Program-made: the position numbers and the translations under genes
The notes under the pieces: model-generated
Database searches by the model: none
The model's input: the letters and a program-made list of their open reading frames with translations, nothing else
What the model was told of the DNA's origin: nothing
Assembly: GCA_022570795.1 (NCBI GenBank)
Contig: JAKUDP010000011.1
Location: 1,240,001-1,304,000, forward strand
Length of the DNA: 64,000 bases
Source: Sphaerulina vaccinii
Lineage: Eukaryota; Ascomycota; Dothideomycetes; Mycosphaerellales; Mycosphaerellaceae
Reading direction: 5' to 3'
In this document: in pieces, positions 9,889 to 17,951 of the stretch
Layout of the letters: every line of letters starts with the position of its first letter
Position numbering within the stretch: the first letter of the stretch is position 1

Positions 9889-12465
9889 TTACGCCTCATC
9901 AGTGTTCTCCTGCTCGCCCTCCTGACTCTCTGCCGACCGAGATTCGTCATCATCCACGACCTTTCTGATCTTGACCTCAACCTCGGGACTGAAAGTCTCA
10001 ATCCTCGTCTCCAGATTCTGCTTCAGATCATCAGTGAAGTCGAGTGACTTCTCCCTCCTCATTTCCGCCTCAAGCTTGCCCTGATCTCGGAACCTATGCA
10101 GATTGCCCAAAGTCCAACGATCCCAAGTGAAGCCATCAGTTTCCAGCCTTTTGACACTATCCATCACACCTTCCATATCTTGATTCTTTGCATAACCACC
10201 GATTAGCGTGTTGTATGTGACAACGTTAGGTTCAATGCCTTTATTCTTCATGTATGTAAGAAGTTGTTCAGCGAGATGCATTTGTCCGTGACGAGTGAAG
10301 CCTGAGACGAAGATCGACCAGGTTTGGACTGTAGGTCTGATACGTGTGTACTTGGTGCCTGGGTCTTGAGGAAGCTGCATGTATTTGACGACTTCGGCGG
10401 CGTGGAGGAGACCTTTCTTCGTTTTGATGAACGTGCAGAGGAAAGCGTTGAAGATATGGTCCGTTGTGACCATCGATGCAAAGCGTTCTTGACCAGACTC
10501 GATGGCGTGTTTGAAGCGTTGCCAAGTCTCGTATGCTTGGGTGACCGTGTGATTGTTTGCGAAAGACTGCTCGAGGAAGGTAGCTAGGAGAATGTAGATA
10601 TCTTGAGCACGAGGTTGAGGTCGCTTGTGACCTTCTTGATTGTCGATGTGGGATAGCTTTTCTGGTAGGAGACCAACTAGTCGCAGCGGTGCCAGACTGT
10701 AAAGCTGCGCGTATGCGTCTGCTACCGTCTCGAAAGCGTTGTCCGGATGGTGCTTCGTGTGGTGGAGCGCGAGGCAATGCAGTATCTCGGTTGCCACAAT
10801 GGGTGCTTCGAGAATGTTGATGCCGCCGATAGCTGCGCGAATTGTCTCGTTCAACAGCTCGGCATCGTCGATTGAGCTTTTGCAAGCCTTGAGCAGGATG
10901 GCGAAAGTGTACTTATCCGGCTGTAGGCCATGGTCTCGCATCGAGTGGTATATGTCCATTGCTGTCTTCAAGTCACCGGCCTCAACCGCATTCAGCATGA
11001 TGATATTGGTCAAATTATTGTTCAGCGTTACGCCAATCTTGACCAATGTATCGACGATGCGAATGCATGCGCGCAGACCACCAGGCATGCTCACCGCTCT
11101 TCGAAGCAAGATGCTGCAGATTTTACGGAAGTAGATATCGTCGACATCTCCACCAGCATTCTTGACTTCTAGTAGTGCATCGAGAGCTTGATCGCCTTTG
11201 TGGCATCTCGTGAAGGAGTCGGCAAATCGAAGCCACGTCCCCGGGCCCGCCTCGAGATGCGAACTCGTTTTGAGTGCCCTGTAGACATCAGAGAGGGGCT
11301 CATCGGTCAAGTGATGGGCCGCAATGCGATATAGATATGGAGTCAGATGTTGAGGTTGAGGATTCATGCCCTGAGGTCGAATAAACGTGGGAAGTGCCTT
11401 CGCAAGCCGCTTCAGGCTGCCTTGATCGTTGCCGCGCGAGTACTGATGGGCTAGACATTGCAATGCCAACATTACTTGACCCCGTGGGGCGCGCCTTAAG
11501 GAATCCTTGACCAACAGAACATCCAAAGCTGTTATTGGGTCGTAGTGCAGAAACCATAAAGTCACATACGACCAGTCCTTGTATGACCCGAACAAGTAAT
11601 GTGCTTTCGTGTCGACTTCGGTCTCGAGAGCGGTGTAGACTTTCTCGACCAAGTCTATGGTTCCAGGGGATAACACCGGCAATATCGACCATTCGTGTAT
11701 CGAACTGTCTTCTGAGTCACGAGAAAGCATTGATACATTGTCCGCCCAGTCTTTGTGAAGCTTCGTCGGGAACAAGCGACGCCAGCCCTTTGCCGATGGT
11801 GGGATTGACGTAGCTTCACGAACTCTCAGTCGTCTCGTAACGATCTTGCGCCGGCCAGGCATGATGGATCGCGATACAACAGCTCCCGGCTTCGCATGCC
11901 TCACCACGCCAGACTGGACGGAGTTCGACTCATGTACTGCGTATTGAAACGCTGGTCTTGCTTTCGCTGCCACATTTGTGACAGGTTCCTGCTGTCGGAC
12001 GTGAGCAAGCTTAGCGATTCGAGCGCGTCGTCCACGGCTTGTGTGTTCGCTTGCGCCTGTGCCAGTCTTCAGATCTCTCTTGACATCTCGACTAGGTGAG
12101 CAAGCTTGCTCCTCCAACGCACGCTCCAGATCATCGCCAACTGTGCGTGTGTTCACCGCAGGTCCATCATCCTGACTGCCCAACAGGAAGTCTAGATATG
12201 CAGAGTCCGCAGTAACTTTATTCAGGTCCGTCTCAGCAGACTTCCCAATTCTGCCAGTATCATCTCCAGAGTCTAGCAAAGAGCCCAGGTAGGCGGTATC
12301 GGCATCACCAGACTCCTTCTTGATGTTGTCATCTCTGCGGGAACCTGTGACGGATGTGCTGTATTTGAGCTGCCATTGCGGGCGACAGCGCTGTTGTGGA
12401 TGAAGGCGCAGTGGAAGAGAGTGATTACGGCAAAGCGTCCGGATGGCGGTGTGACATGATGGCAT
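9889..12465 (-). CDS. Mitochondrial pentatricopeptide repeat (PPR) protein
   Basis: This is an uninterrupted 858-codon frame. The ATG at 12465 is chosen because the frame upstream has only a GTG. The N-terminus (MPSCHTAIRTLCRNHSLPL, then RPQWQLKYSTSV) is basic and lacks acids, like a mitochondrial presequence. PPR-type helices are clear in two places: a unit with AMDIYHSMRDHGLQPDKYTF near residue 500, and another with LLTYMKNKGIEPNVVTYNTL near residue 745. PPR proteins bind organellar RNA and act in its processing or translation. Which yeast or Neurospora factor it matches cannot be told. The C-terminus is acidic. The acidic pattern continues for 16 codons past the TAA. Confidence 0.85.
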   Translation of the reverse strand: MPSCHTAIRTLCRNHSLPLRLHPQQRCRPQWQLKYSTSVTGSRRDDNIKKESGDADTAYLGSLLDSGDDTGRIGKSAETDLNKVTADSAYLDFLLGSQDDGPAVNTRTVGDDLERALEEQACSPSRDVKRDLKTGTGASEHTSRGRRARIAKLAHVRQQEPVTNVAAKARPAFQYAVHESNSVQSGVVRHAKPGAVVSRSIMPGRRKIVTRRLRVREATSIPPSAKGWRRLFPTKLHKDWADNVSMLSRDSEDSSIHEWSILPVLSPGTIDLVEKVYTALETEVDTKAHYLFGSYKDWSYVTLWFLHYDPITALDVLLVKDSLRRAPRGQVMLALQCLAHQYSRGNDQGSLKRLAKALPTFIRPQGMNPQPQHLTPYLYRIAAHHLTDEPLSDVYRALKTSSHLEAGPGTWLRFADSFTRCHKGDQALDALLEVKNAGGDVDDIYFRKICSILLRRAVSMPGGLRACIRIVDTLVKIGVTLNNNLTNIIMLNAVEAGDLKTAMDIYHSMRDHGLQPDKYTFAILLKACKSSIDDAELLNETIRAAIGGINILEAPIVATEILHCLALHHTKHHPDNAFETVADAYAQLYSLAPLRLVGLLPEKLSHIDNQEGHKRPQPRAQDIYILLATFLEQSFANNHTVTQAYETWQRFKHAIESGQERFASMVTTDHIFNAFLCTFIKTKKGLLHAAEVVKYMQLPQDPGTKYTRIRPTVQTWSIFVSGFTRHGQMHLAEQLLTYMKNKGIEPNVVTYNTLIGGYAKNQDMEGVMDSVKRLETDGFTWDRWTLGNLHRFRDQGKLEAEMRREKSLDFTDDLKQNLETRIETFSPEVEVKIRKVVDDDESRSAESQEGEQENTDEA

Positions 12466-12650
12466 AGGCGGGCATCTCACATCGGTACATTAAGGAGGTG
12501 GTGGTGTTGATGATGTAGAGAGTACAGAAGAAGTTCTTCGGGGGTGAGAGACAAAGTCCGCTTGACTCGCGGTCTTGGCGGCTTCTTGCTGTTGACTCTT
12601 TGCGACTCTTGCAACTTCCCTTCTCTCCAATACAACAACAACAACTCACG

Positions 12651-13271
12651 ATGGCGTCCACAGCAACACTCAGCGCCGCCGCCTCTGACCGCAAAGCCCG
12701 TCTCGCACAACTCAAATCGCTCAAGCGAAAAGCGCCAGAGACAGCAGAAGACTCACAACAGGACGACTCAACCGCAGCAGCAGAACCTTCAGAAAAAGAA
12801 GATGTGACCACAAAATACATCTCCGGCCGCAACTACGACCACGCCACAAAAGGCGCCAAACTCGGCTTCGAACAGGCTCCCGATCAAGGCCAAACCACTC
12901 TCGAACTCAAAGCCGCAGAATTAGCAGCCGAGACGAAAAGACAAGCCGAAGAGGAAGAGAAGAATGATGCGCCGCTGGATCTGTTCAAACTACAGCCGAA
13001 AAAGCCGAACTGGGATCTGAAGCGGGACTTGGATCAGAAGTTGGCTGTGCTGAGTGTGAGGACGGATAATGCTATCGCGAGGCTGGTGAGGGAGAGGGTA
13101 CAAAAGCAGCAAGAGGCTGCGAAAGGAAAGAGTAATGGGTCAGGAGATGTCGAGGCGCAGGGTATCGAGGGCACCACGCTTGTGGAGGCGACGAATGTGA
13201 GGGAAAGAGAAGACGAGGAGGATGCGAGAAGGGAGAGGGAGGAGGACGAGGCGCTTCTGGATGGGTCGTGA
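12651..13271 (+). CDS. cwf18: cwf18/CCDC12-type pre-mRNA splicing factor
   Basis: The ATG at 12651 follows a CAACAACAACAACTCACG leader. An upstream in-frame ATG at 12600 would add 17 unlikely residues. The 206-residue product starts MASTATLSAAASDRKARLAQ and is highly charged and mostly helical. The family signature is visible: RNYDHATKGAKLGFE near residue 63, then LDLFKLQPKKPNWDLKRDLD near 122-141 and KLAVLSVRTDNAIARLVRER. The homologue is a component of the NineTeen/Prp19-associated spliceosome. It is divergent from the PPR gene, with 185 bp between starts, so the two share a promoter region. Confidence 0.9.
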   Translation: MASTATLSAAASDRKARLAQLKSLKRKAPETAEDSQQDDSTAAAEPSEKEDVTTKYISGRNYDHATKGAKLGFEQAPDQGQTTLELKAAELAAETKRQAEEEEKNDAPLDLFKLQPKKPNWDLKRDLDQKLAVLSVRTDNAIARLVRERVQKQQEAAKGKSNGSGDVEAQGIEGTTLVEATNVREREDEEDARREREEDEALLDGS

Positions 13272-14027
13272 AGAGATGGTGTTGTGTTCACTGGCCGAAC
13301 AGCACAGATCGCGCACGTGCAGATCGCATAGGCGACAGTTGCGAGAAATGCGACCAGGTCTATTTTGTGCCGAAGTGCTGCGATTGCAGAGCTTGGTCTG
13401 ATCATTCATTTAGCACTGATCAGCTGATCAGCGAAGTTCATGAGCATGCAACGGGCGGGCAGCCTTGAGATGGCAAGCCTGGAAAGATGCCGAAGATGCA
13501 GGACGTGCCCGAGGACTGTGAAGAACGATGAGCGAAAGCTCCATAAGGCAATCGTCGGCAGTAAAGTCGGCGCCGTGCTGTACGATGATCGCGTACTAGC
13601 CGAGTCTAAGGTCGCATTGATAAGGCTATTGATCGAAGCAGAGCACATCTGAGCGTATGGGAGTGATCTGAATCTACATGCGAACCAGTGCCAAGTAAGT
13701 CAGTAGGTGAATTGAAAACACCGAAAAGTATGCTTGGCGTGCATGCGCTGCTCGGCAACAGACCAGATGGCCACTACCTGTACGCTATGTGGTAACAATG
13801 GACGCCGGACGTCTGACGACTTTACTCAGCCTACCATCAGCACAATCGAGCAGCACTCAGGACCGAATGCGATCACTTTTAGCACAACAGACAGTGGAGA
13901 CCCCAAGCTGAATGCTAAGCCGCCGCACTTCCACGCAGATCAGTACATATAGCATCACTTGACTCGTCCTTTTCCCAGCCCCGCCACTTCTCTACCATAA
14001 TTTCTCTCATTTTGTCTCCCACCCGCC
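13272..14027. other. Intergenic spacer upstream of the Kex2 precursor gene
   Basis: No RNA gene or recognisable coding region was seen. The last 80 bp before the ATG at 14028 are pyrimidine-rich (CCTTTTCCCAGCCCCGCC and following), like the leader of a well-expressed fungal gene. A TATA-like ACATATAG lies near 13945. Confidence 0.4.
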
Positions 14028-15242
14028 ATGAAGACCTGCACCCTCCTCTTCATCGGCTCAGCCACAGCTCTCAGCATACAACAACGCGACCCAGAAGCCA
14101 ATGCTTTCATCAAGTTCCCACTCACAGAGAACTTCCCAATCCTTAAGGCACTGCCTATCATTGGACCACTGGCTTCACTTCCTACACAGAAACGCGAAGC
14201 TGAAGCAGAAGCCGACCCAGAAGCAGAGTCGACTATCTACTACAGCCAAGACCTCCGAAATGGTGCTTTCCGTGGGAAACCTTTCACTTCTTTCCTCATG
14301 AACGACAAGCGAGAAGCTGAAGCAGAAGCCGACCCAGAAGCATTCATTAAGTTCCCTCTCACAGAGAACTTCCCGATTCTCAAGGCACTTCCTATCATTG
14401 GACCTCTTGCTTCGGTACCTACACAGAAGCACGAAGCTGAAGCCGAAGCCGATCCCGAAGCTTTCAGCAAGTTCCCTCTCACAGAGAACTTTCCTATCTT
14501 GAAGGCTCTTCCAATCATCGGTCCACTTGCAACCGTTCCTACCCAGAAGCGCGATGCGAAGAATATCCGCGGCCAACACCTTTCAGGGAAAGATTTTGCC
14601 TCTTCACCAATCCATGACAAGCGCGAAGCCGAAGCAGAAGCTTTCATCAAGTTTCCATTGACAGAGAACTTCCCCATCCTCAAGGCGTTGCCTATCATTG
14701 GACCTCTTGCGTCTGTTCCCGCGCCCCAGAAGCGTGACGTGGAGATTGAAAAGCGAGATGCCGATGCCGCTCGTGTGTATAGACCAGGACAAGCTTTTTC
14801 GTGGCATGGTCCATCGAGGGCAGGAGAAGTTGAGATGAAGAGAGATGCTGAGGCAATTAATGTATACAAGCCATGGGGCATGCCCACGTATTCTGGTGGA
14901 GGAAGAGCTGAGAAGAGAGAAGCTGAGGCGATGCTCGGTACGCATGTCTATAGACCATGGAGGAGTGATGTACGTACTTGGCCGGTGCATATGGATTTAG
15001 ATCCGGTGAAGAGGGATACGGAGGCCGAGGCCGAGGCGTTATTGGGTAACTTGCCTGTTGTTGGGAATTTGCTTGAGAAGTTACCTGTGGAGGTCAATGG
15101 AGAGAAGCTCAGTCTTGACAAGTTGCCTGTTGAGATTGATGGGTTGGAGAAGTTACCTGTTGTTGGCGATACTTTGAATAAGCTGCCTGTTGTGGGAGAT
15201 TTGTTGACGAAGAGAGGTGTTGCGAAGTCATGGAGTGCTTAG
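14028..15242 (+). CDS. Secreted Kex2-processed repeat precursor protein
   Basis: The 404-residue intronless frame begins with a short hydrophobic leader (MKTCTLLFIGSATALS). It contains Lys-Arg pairs at 55, 94, 174, 198, 235, 242, 271, 296, 328 and 395. Most are followed by Glu/Asp-Ala runs (EAEAEADPEA, DADAA, DAEA, DTEAEAEA), the layout of alpha-pheromone precursors cut by Kex2 and trimmed by a Ste13-type dipeptidyl aminopeptidase. The module FIKFPLTENFPILKALPIIG plus PLASVPTQ occurs four times. Three different later segments contain VYRPGQAFSWHGPSR, VYKPWGMPTYSGGGR and VYRPWRSDVRTWPV. The tail repeats KLPVVGD. Released peptides could be pheromone-like signals, surface peptides or cyclic RiPP precursors. 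No UstYa-type gene was found nearby. It does not look like a usual W-C-rich alpha factor. Confidence 0.8.
   Translation: MKTCTLLFIGSATALSIQQRDPEANAFIKFPLTENFPILKALPIIGPLASLPTQKREAEAEADPEAESTIYYSQDLRNGAFRGKPFTSFLMNDKREAEAEADPEAFIKFPLTENFPILKALPIIGPLASVPTQKHEAEAEADPEAFSKFPLTENFPILKALPIIGPLATVPTQKRDAKNIRGQHLSGKDFASSPIHDKREAEAEAFIKFPLTENFPILKALPIIGPLASVPAPQKRDVEIEKRDADAARVYRPGQAFSWHGPSRAGEVEMKRDAEAINVYKPWGMPTYSGGGRAEKREAEAMLGTHVYRPWRSDVRTWPVHMDLDPVKRDTEAEAEALLGNLPVVGNLLEKLPVEVNGEKLSLDKLPVEIDGLEKLPVVGDTLNKLPVVGDLLTKRGVAKSWSA
14103..14729 (+). repeat. Four copies of an ~87 bp module inside the precursor gene
   Basis: Copies encode residues 26-54, 105-133, 145-173 and 205-234. Protein identity between copies is nearly complete, while many third positions differ (for example CTTCCTATCATT versus CTTCCAATCATC). 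That pattern suggests selection on the peptide rather than a recent duplication. Confidence 0.8.
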
Positions 15243-15446
15243 AGTGGTTGGTTGGAAGCATGGATGGCAGACTTGTTATATTTGTATGATGTAGTTGCAT
15301 GATGTGAATACCAATGTCTCTATCACACCCATATGTCCTGGTCTGCTGCTCGTCGTCGTAGTCAAGATGGAACATAGCCATCACATCTCTCCCATATATG
15401 CTGATTATAGCCTTCCTACTACTACCACCACCTTGTCCTCACTAGC

Positions 15447-15864
15447 TTAGCTACAATTCGCATACCACCCCCCCTCAATAAACTCCGCTTTCAACCAGCA
15501 ACCATTACCTGGTTCATTACACGGTTTCGCCTATATCCCAGAGATAGGCAACTTCTTAGCATATACTAGGCACACCGAAATGCAGTATTGTATGAATTGG
15601 AACTTACAGCACGGCATCGAGTGCGTCTATACGCATAAGTTTCGTCATCGTGGTAGACATGACAGTAGCCAGGCATACCTCCAGTCTGGCTACAAATTGT
15701 CTGAAGATGTCGTTATTAGTTAGTGTTTTTAAATTGAGAAGAGGAAGAACTTGGAAACGACGATCATGATGTGCATCTTTCTTACTTACATAGTCTGCAA
15801 GTACTACGGTGTTTGGTAGGAAGGACATGATTGTCATGCTTAGGAGAGGTAGGAGATACTTCAT
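15447..15864 (-). CDS. Small secreted six-cysteine protein, three exons
   Basis: Exons are 15864-15790, 15700-15608 and 15530-15447. Introns of 89 and 77 bp both start GTAAGT and end CAG or TAG; the first has CTAACTAAT near its 3' end. All joins are phase 0 and the frame closes at TAA, giving 83 residues. A signal peptide is clear (MKYLLPLLSMTIMSFLPNTV, cleavage probably after VLA). The mature part of about 60 residues has six Cys, in ICSQ, GYCHV, TRCR, KPCN, NGCW and ANCS, enough for three disulfides. This is the profile of apoplastic effectors or antimicrobial peptides. I recognise no named family. It converges with the Kex2 precursor gene 204 bp away. Confidence 0.72.
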
Positions 15865-16760
15865 GCTGTTGATGAGAATGAGATACAATGTTGATTGAGG
15901 GTTTGAATCAGCCTTTAGTCCTGGCGCATAATAATATGTCTATGTCTGTCTTATATATATGGTGAGCGTCCTTGAGCTACTAGGTACTAGTAGCTTTGCA
16001 ATTCTCGTGGGACGGCCGCATTTAGTGTGGAACATATTCCAAACGAGCTTGGGTTCTATAGACTGCTAGGACGTCCTGGTATCATTGAACCAAGACGTCG
16101 CGCCACTCCTTGGGAGCTACATGGTCGGATTATGTACGCCAACGGGTGTCGATGTGGTGTGCACATGTTTGGGGCATGTTCGGGTATCCAATGGTCTACG
16201 CAGGTTCGCTAATCGAGGAACGGGTTGGGACTGTTGTTCGACAATTGATACGACCCCTCGGCGCCCTGAAGCTGAGGGATGTAATCCTCCAGCTGCTCTA
16301 TACAGCTTCCAGCACGGCTAGCTAAATATCTGTCAGATCTCACGGCGAAAGCTTTAAGAATGGTAAAGGCGAAAGTGCCAGATCCGAATAGGCTCGACCA
16401 AGCTCTTCGAAGTGAGTGGCTATGCTGATTGTGAGCACTCCTAAGGCTAAGCCCCTGCACGATGGGAATCTGGCCGGCGGACCATTACTTTCGGCAATCT
16501 GGCGGCAGTCGCGTTTTAGCGTCGTGTAGATCGTACTAGCATCAGCAGCGTCGACGAGTGTGTCTTGTATCAGCTGCTCGCAGCTGTAGTCAAATATAGT
16601 GAGATCCATGCTTCGGAGCGTGATGGTCGGTACTGCTATATCGGTGCTCCTGTTGTCAGGTGACCGGATCACTCTGCATCAGATCATAGATCTTCGAGCG
16701 GATGATGTATGAGGATGTAATGCTTCGTGACAGGCGGGCCTCTTGTAGCGTCAGGCCATC
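15865..16760. other. Intergenic spacer with one doubtful small frame
   Basis: Apart from the TATA box there is one minus-strand frame, 16609-16340 (89 residues from MDLTIFDYSCEQ), with three Cys but no signal peptide or known domain. I do not call it a gene. Confidence 0.3.
15950..15961 (-). promoter_or_regulatory. TATA box of the six-cysteine protein gene
   Basis: Read on the minus strand this is ATATATATAA, about 85-95 bp upstream of the ATG at 15864. It is a strong TATA element of the kind seen at inducible, highly expressed fungal genes. Confidence 0.5.
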
Positions 16761-17669
16761 TTAGCTGTCGTTGCTCTGATATAGTCCCTCCTGCTGCACC
16801 CACTCTGCAACGCTAGGTGTGCAAAGCTGCCCGACTGTCTCCCAGTCACCTACTTTGGCAGCATTGCGGATCTTCGTGCTGCTCACTCCGACCTTCGCAT
16901 TTGCAGGTACAAGTTCGACTTGTCTAGCCCACTCTGGTTTGCCACCATCCTCCGCGAGGTCGCCATTTTCGAGCTTCTTCACGAATGCCTTTTGCTCATC
17001 AACAGTACCGTATGCATCATCAGGCCTGAGTGTCACTCTCAGCTGGTGTCCGGCATCGAAGTATGGATTTAGAGCAGAGAAGGGCGGGTTGAAGTCCTTG
17101 TAGTACTTGGCTCCAAAGAATCGTGTCAAAGTGTCATAGCCTATGAGGTGAATATGGTGCGGCTCGTCCGGATACCACTCCTGACCATCAGTCTCAATCG
17201 CCCAAGACTTGTCTGTGTAGTATGGTAGCTTCGTAACGCCGATGTCGATTGGAACAGAACTGTACTTCTGCGAGTCCTGCTGCAGAGAGTCTTGCAGGTC
17301 CCGAGCAAAGACTGTCATGAGAGCGAGGCGCTGTTCGAATGAGGCCGGAGAGGGTGCCTTATCTGCGTTCGCGATCGCAAACAGTAGTAAGAGACGATGT
17401 GGTTTGGTATGAGTATCAGATGCATCGCGTTCCAATGCGGCCTGTGCGAGTGACCTGTGAGCAATCGAGGGTGGGTTGAAAGAGGAGTCCAGGATGAACA
17501 GTGTCTTGGGTGAATCTCCCTGCGTAGGCCGCGAAGGTACTTGTGGACTTTCTTGTGCTGGGTATATGGTCTTCAGGACTCTGAACTTCGCATCTGAAGT
17601 TTGAAATGCCTTCAAGGCCGAGTCCAGCTCAGGCACAAGCTTGCCAAGTGATCGTAGTCGTGAAGCCAT
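16761..17669 (-). CDS. POF1: POF1-like nicotinamide-nucleotide adenylyltransferase
   Basis: The 302-residue intronless protein has the nucleotidylyltransferase fold signatures. FILDSSFNPPSIAHRSL near residues 58-74 matches the GxFNPxxxxH nucleotide-binding loop, and VGVSSTKIRNA near 265-275 matches the ISSTxxR motif. Between them lie HHIHLIGYDTLTRFFGAKYY and RLALMTVFARD, typical of the fungal POF1 group, which transfers AMP to nicotinamide mononucleotide in NAD synthesis. Length agrees with the family. The frame stays open 38 codons past its TAA. Confidence 0.85.
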   Translation of the reverse strand: MASRLRSLGKLVPELDSALKAFQTSDAKFRVLKTIYPAQESPQVPSRPTQGDSPKTLFILDSSFNPPSIAHRSLAQAALERDASDTHTKPHRLLLLFAIANADKAPSPASFEQRLALMTVFARDLQDSLQQDSQKYSSVPIDIGVTKLPYYTDKSWAIETDGQEWYPDEPHHIHLIGYDTLTRFFGAKYYKDFNPPFSALNPYFDAGHQLRVTLRPDDAYGTVDEQKAFVKKLENGDLAEDGGKPEWARQVELVPANAKVGVSSTKIRNAAKVGDWETVGQLCTPSVAEWVQQEGLYQSNDS

Positions 17670-17951
17670 GAGGACGGACGTCGCTTATGTACGGGCCTTG
17701 TAGGTACTATAGGCTTTTGAACGGCTCAAGAGTCCTTCACGCCAGGTGGTGCTCGTAATAAGAATATTATGATGTTGATGTCGATGTCGAAGTTCAAGAG
17801 AGGTTCCACACGGGGCAAGTTCCTCTCGTTTCGGACTCGGATTGGACCTGCCTTGGCGTGGGGGTATTAAAAAGTGGTCAATATGGCAACACTGCGACTC
17901 TCTCATCATATCATACATTGTATCATGTCTATCGTAATCTATGTCTGCATT

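Noticed and set aside
10268..10885. 205-codon minus frame inside the PPR gene
   Set aside because: It is an Arg/Ser-rich shadow of the PPR coding frame.
12466..12832. Upstream extension of the PPR frame and an overlapping minus frame at 12425-12832
   Set aside because: The extension has no ATG (only GTG), and the overlapping frame is antisense to the cwf18 gene start.
13272..14027. Search for UstYa-type genes beside the Kex2 precursor
   Set aside because: No HxxHC-type DUF3328 frame was seen in any direction near the precursor, so a dikaritin cluster cannot be claimed.
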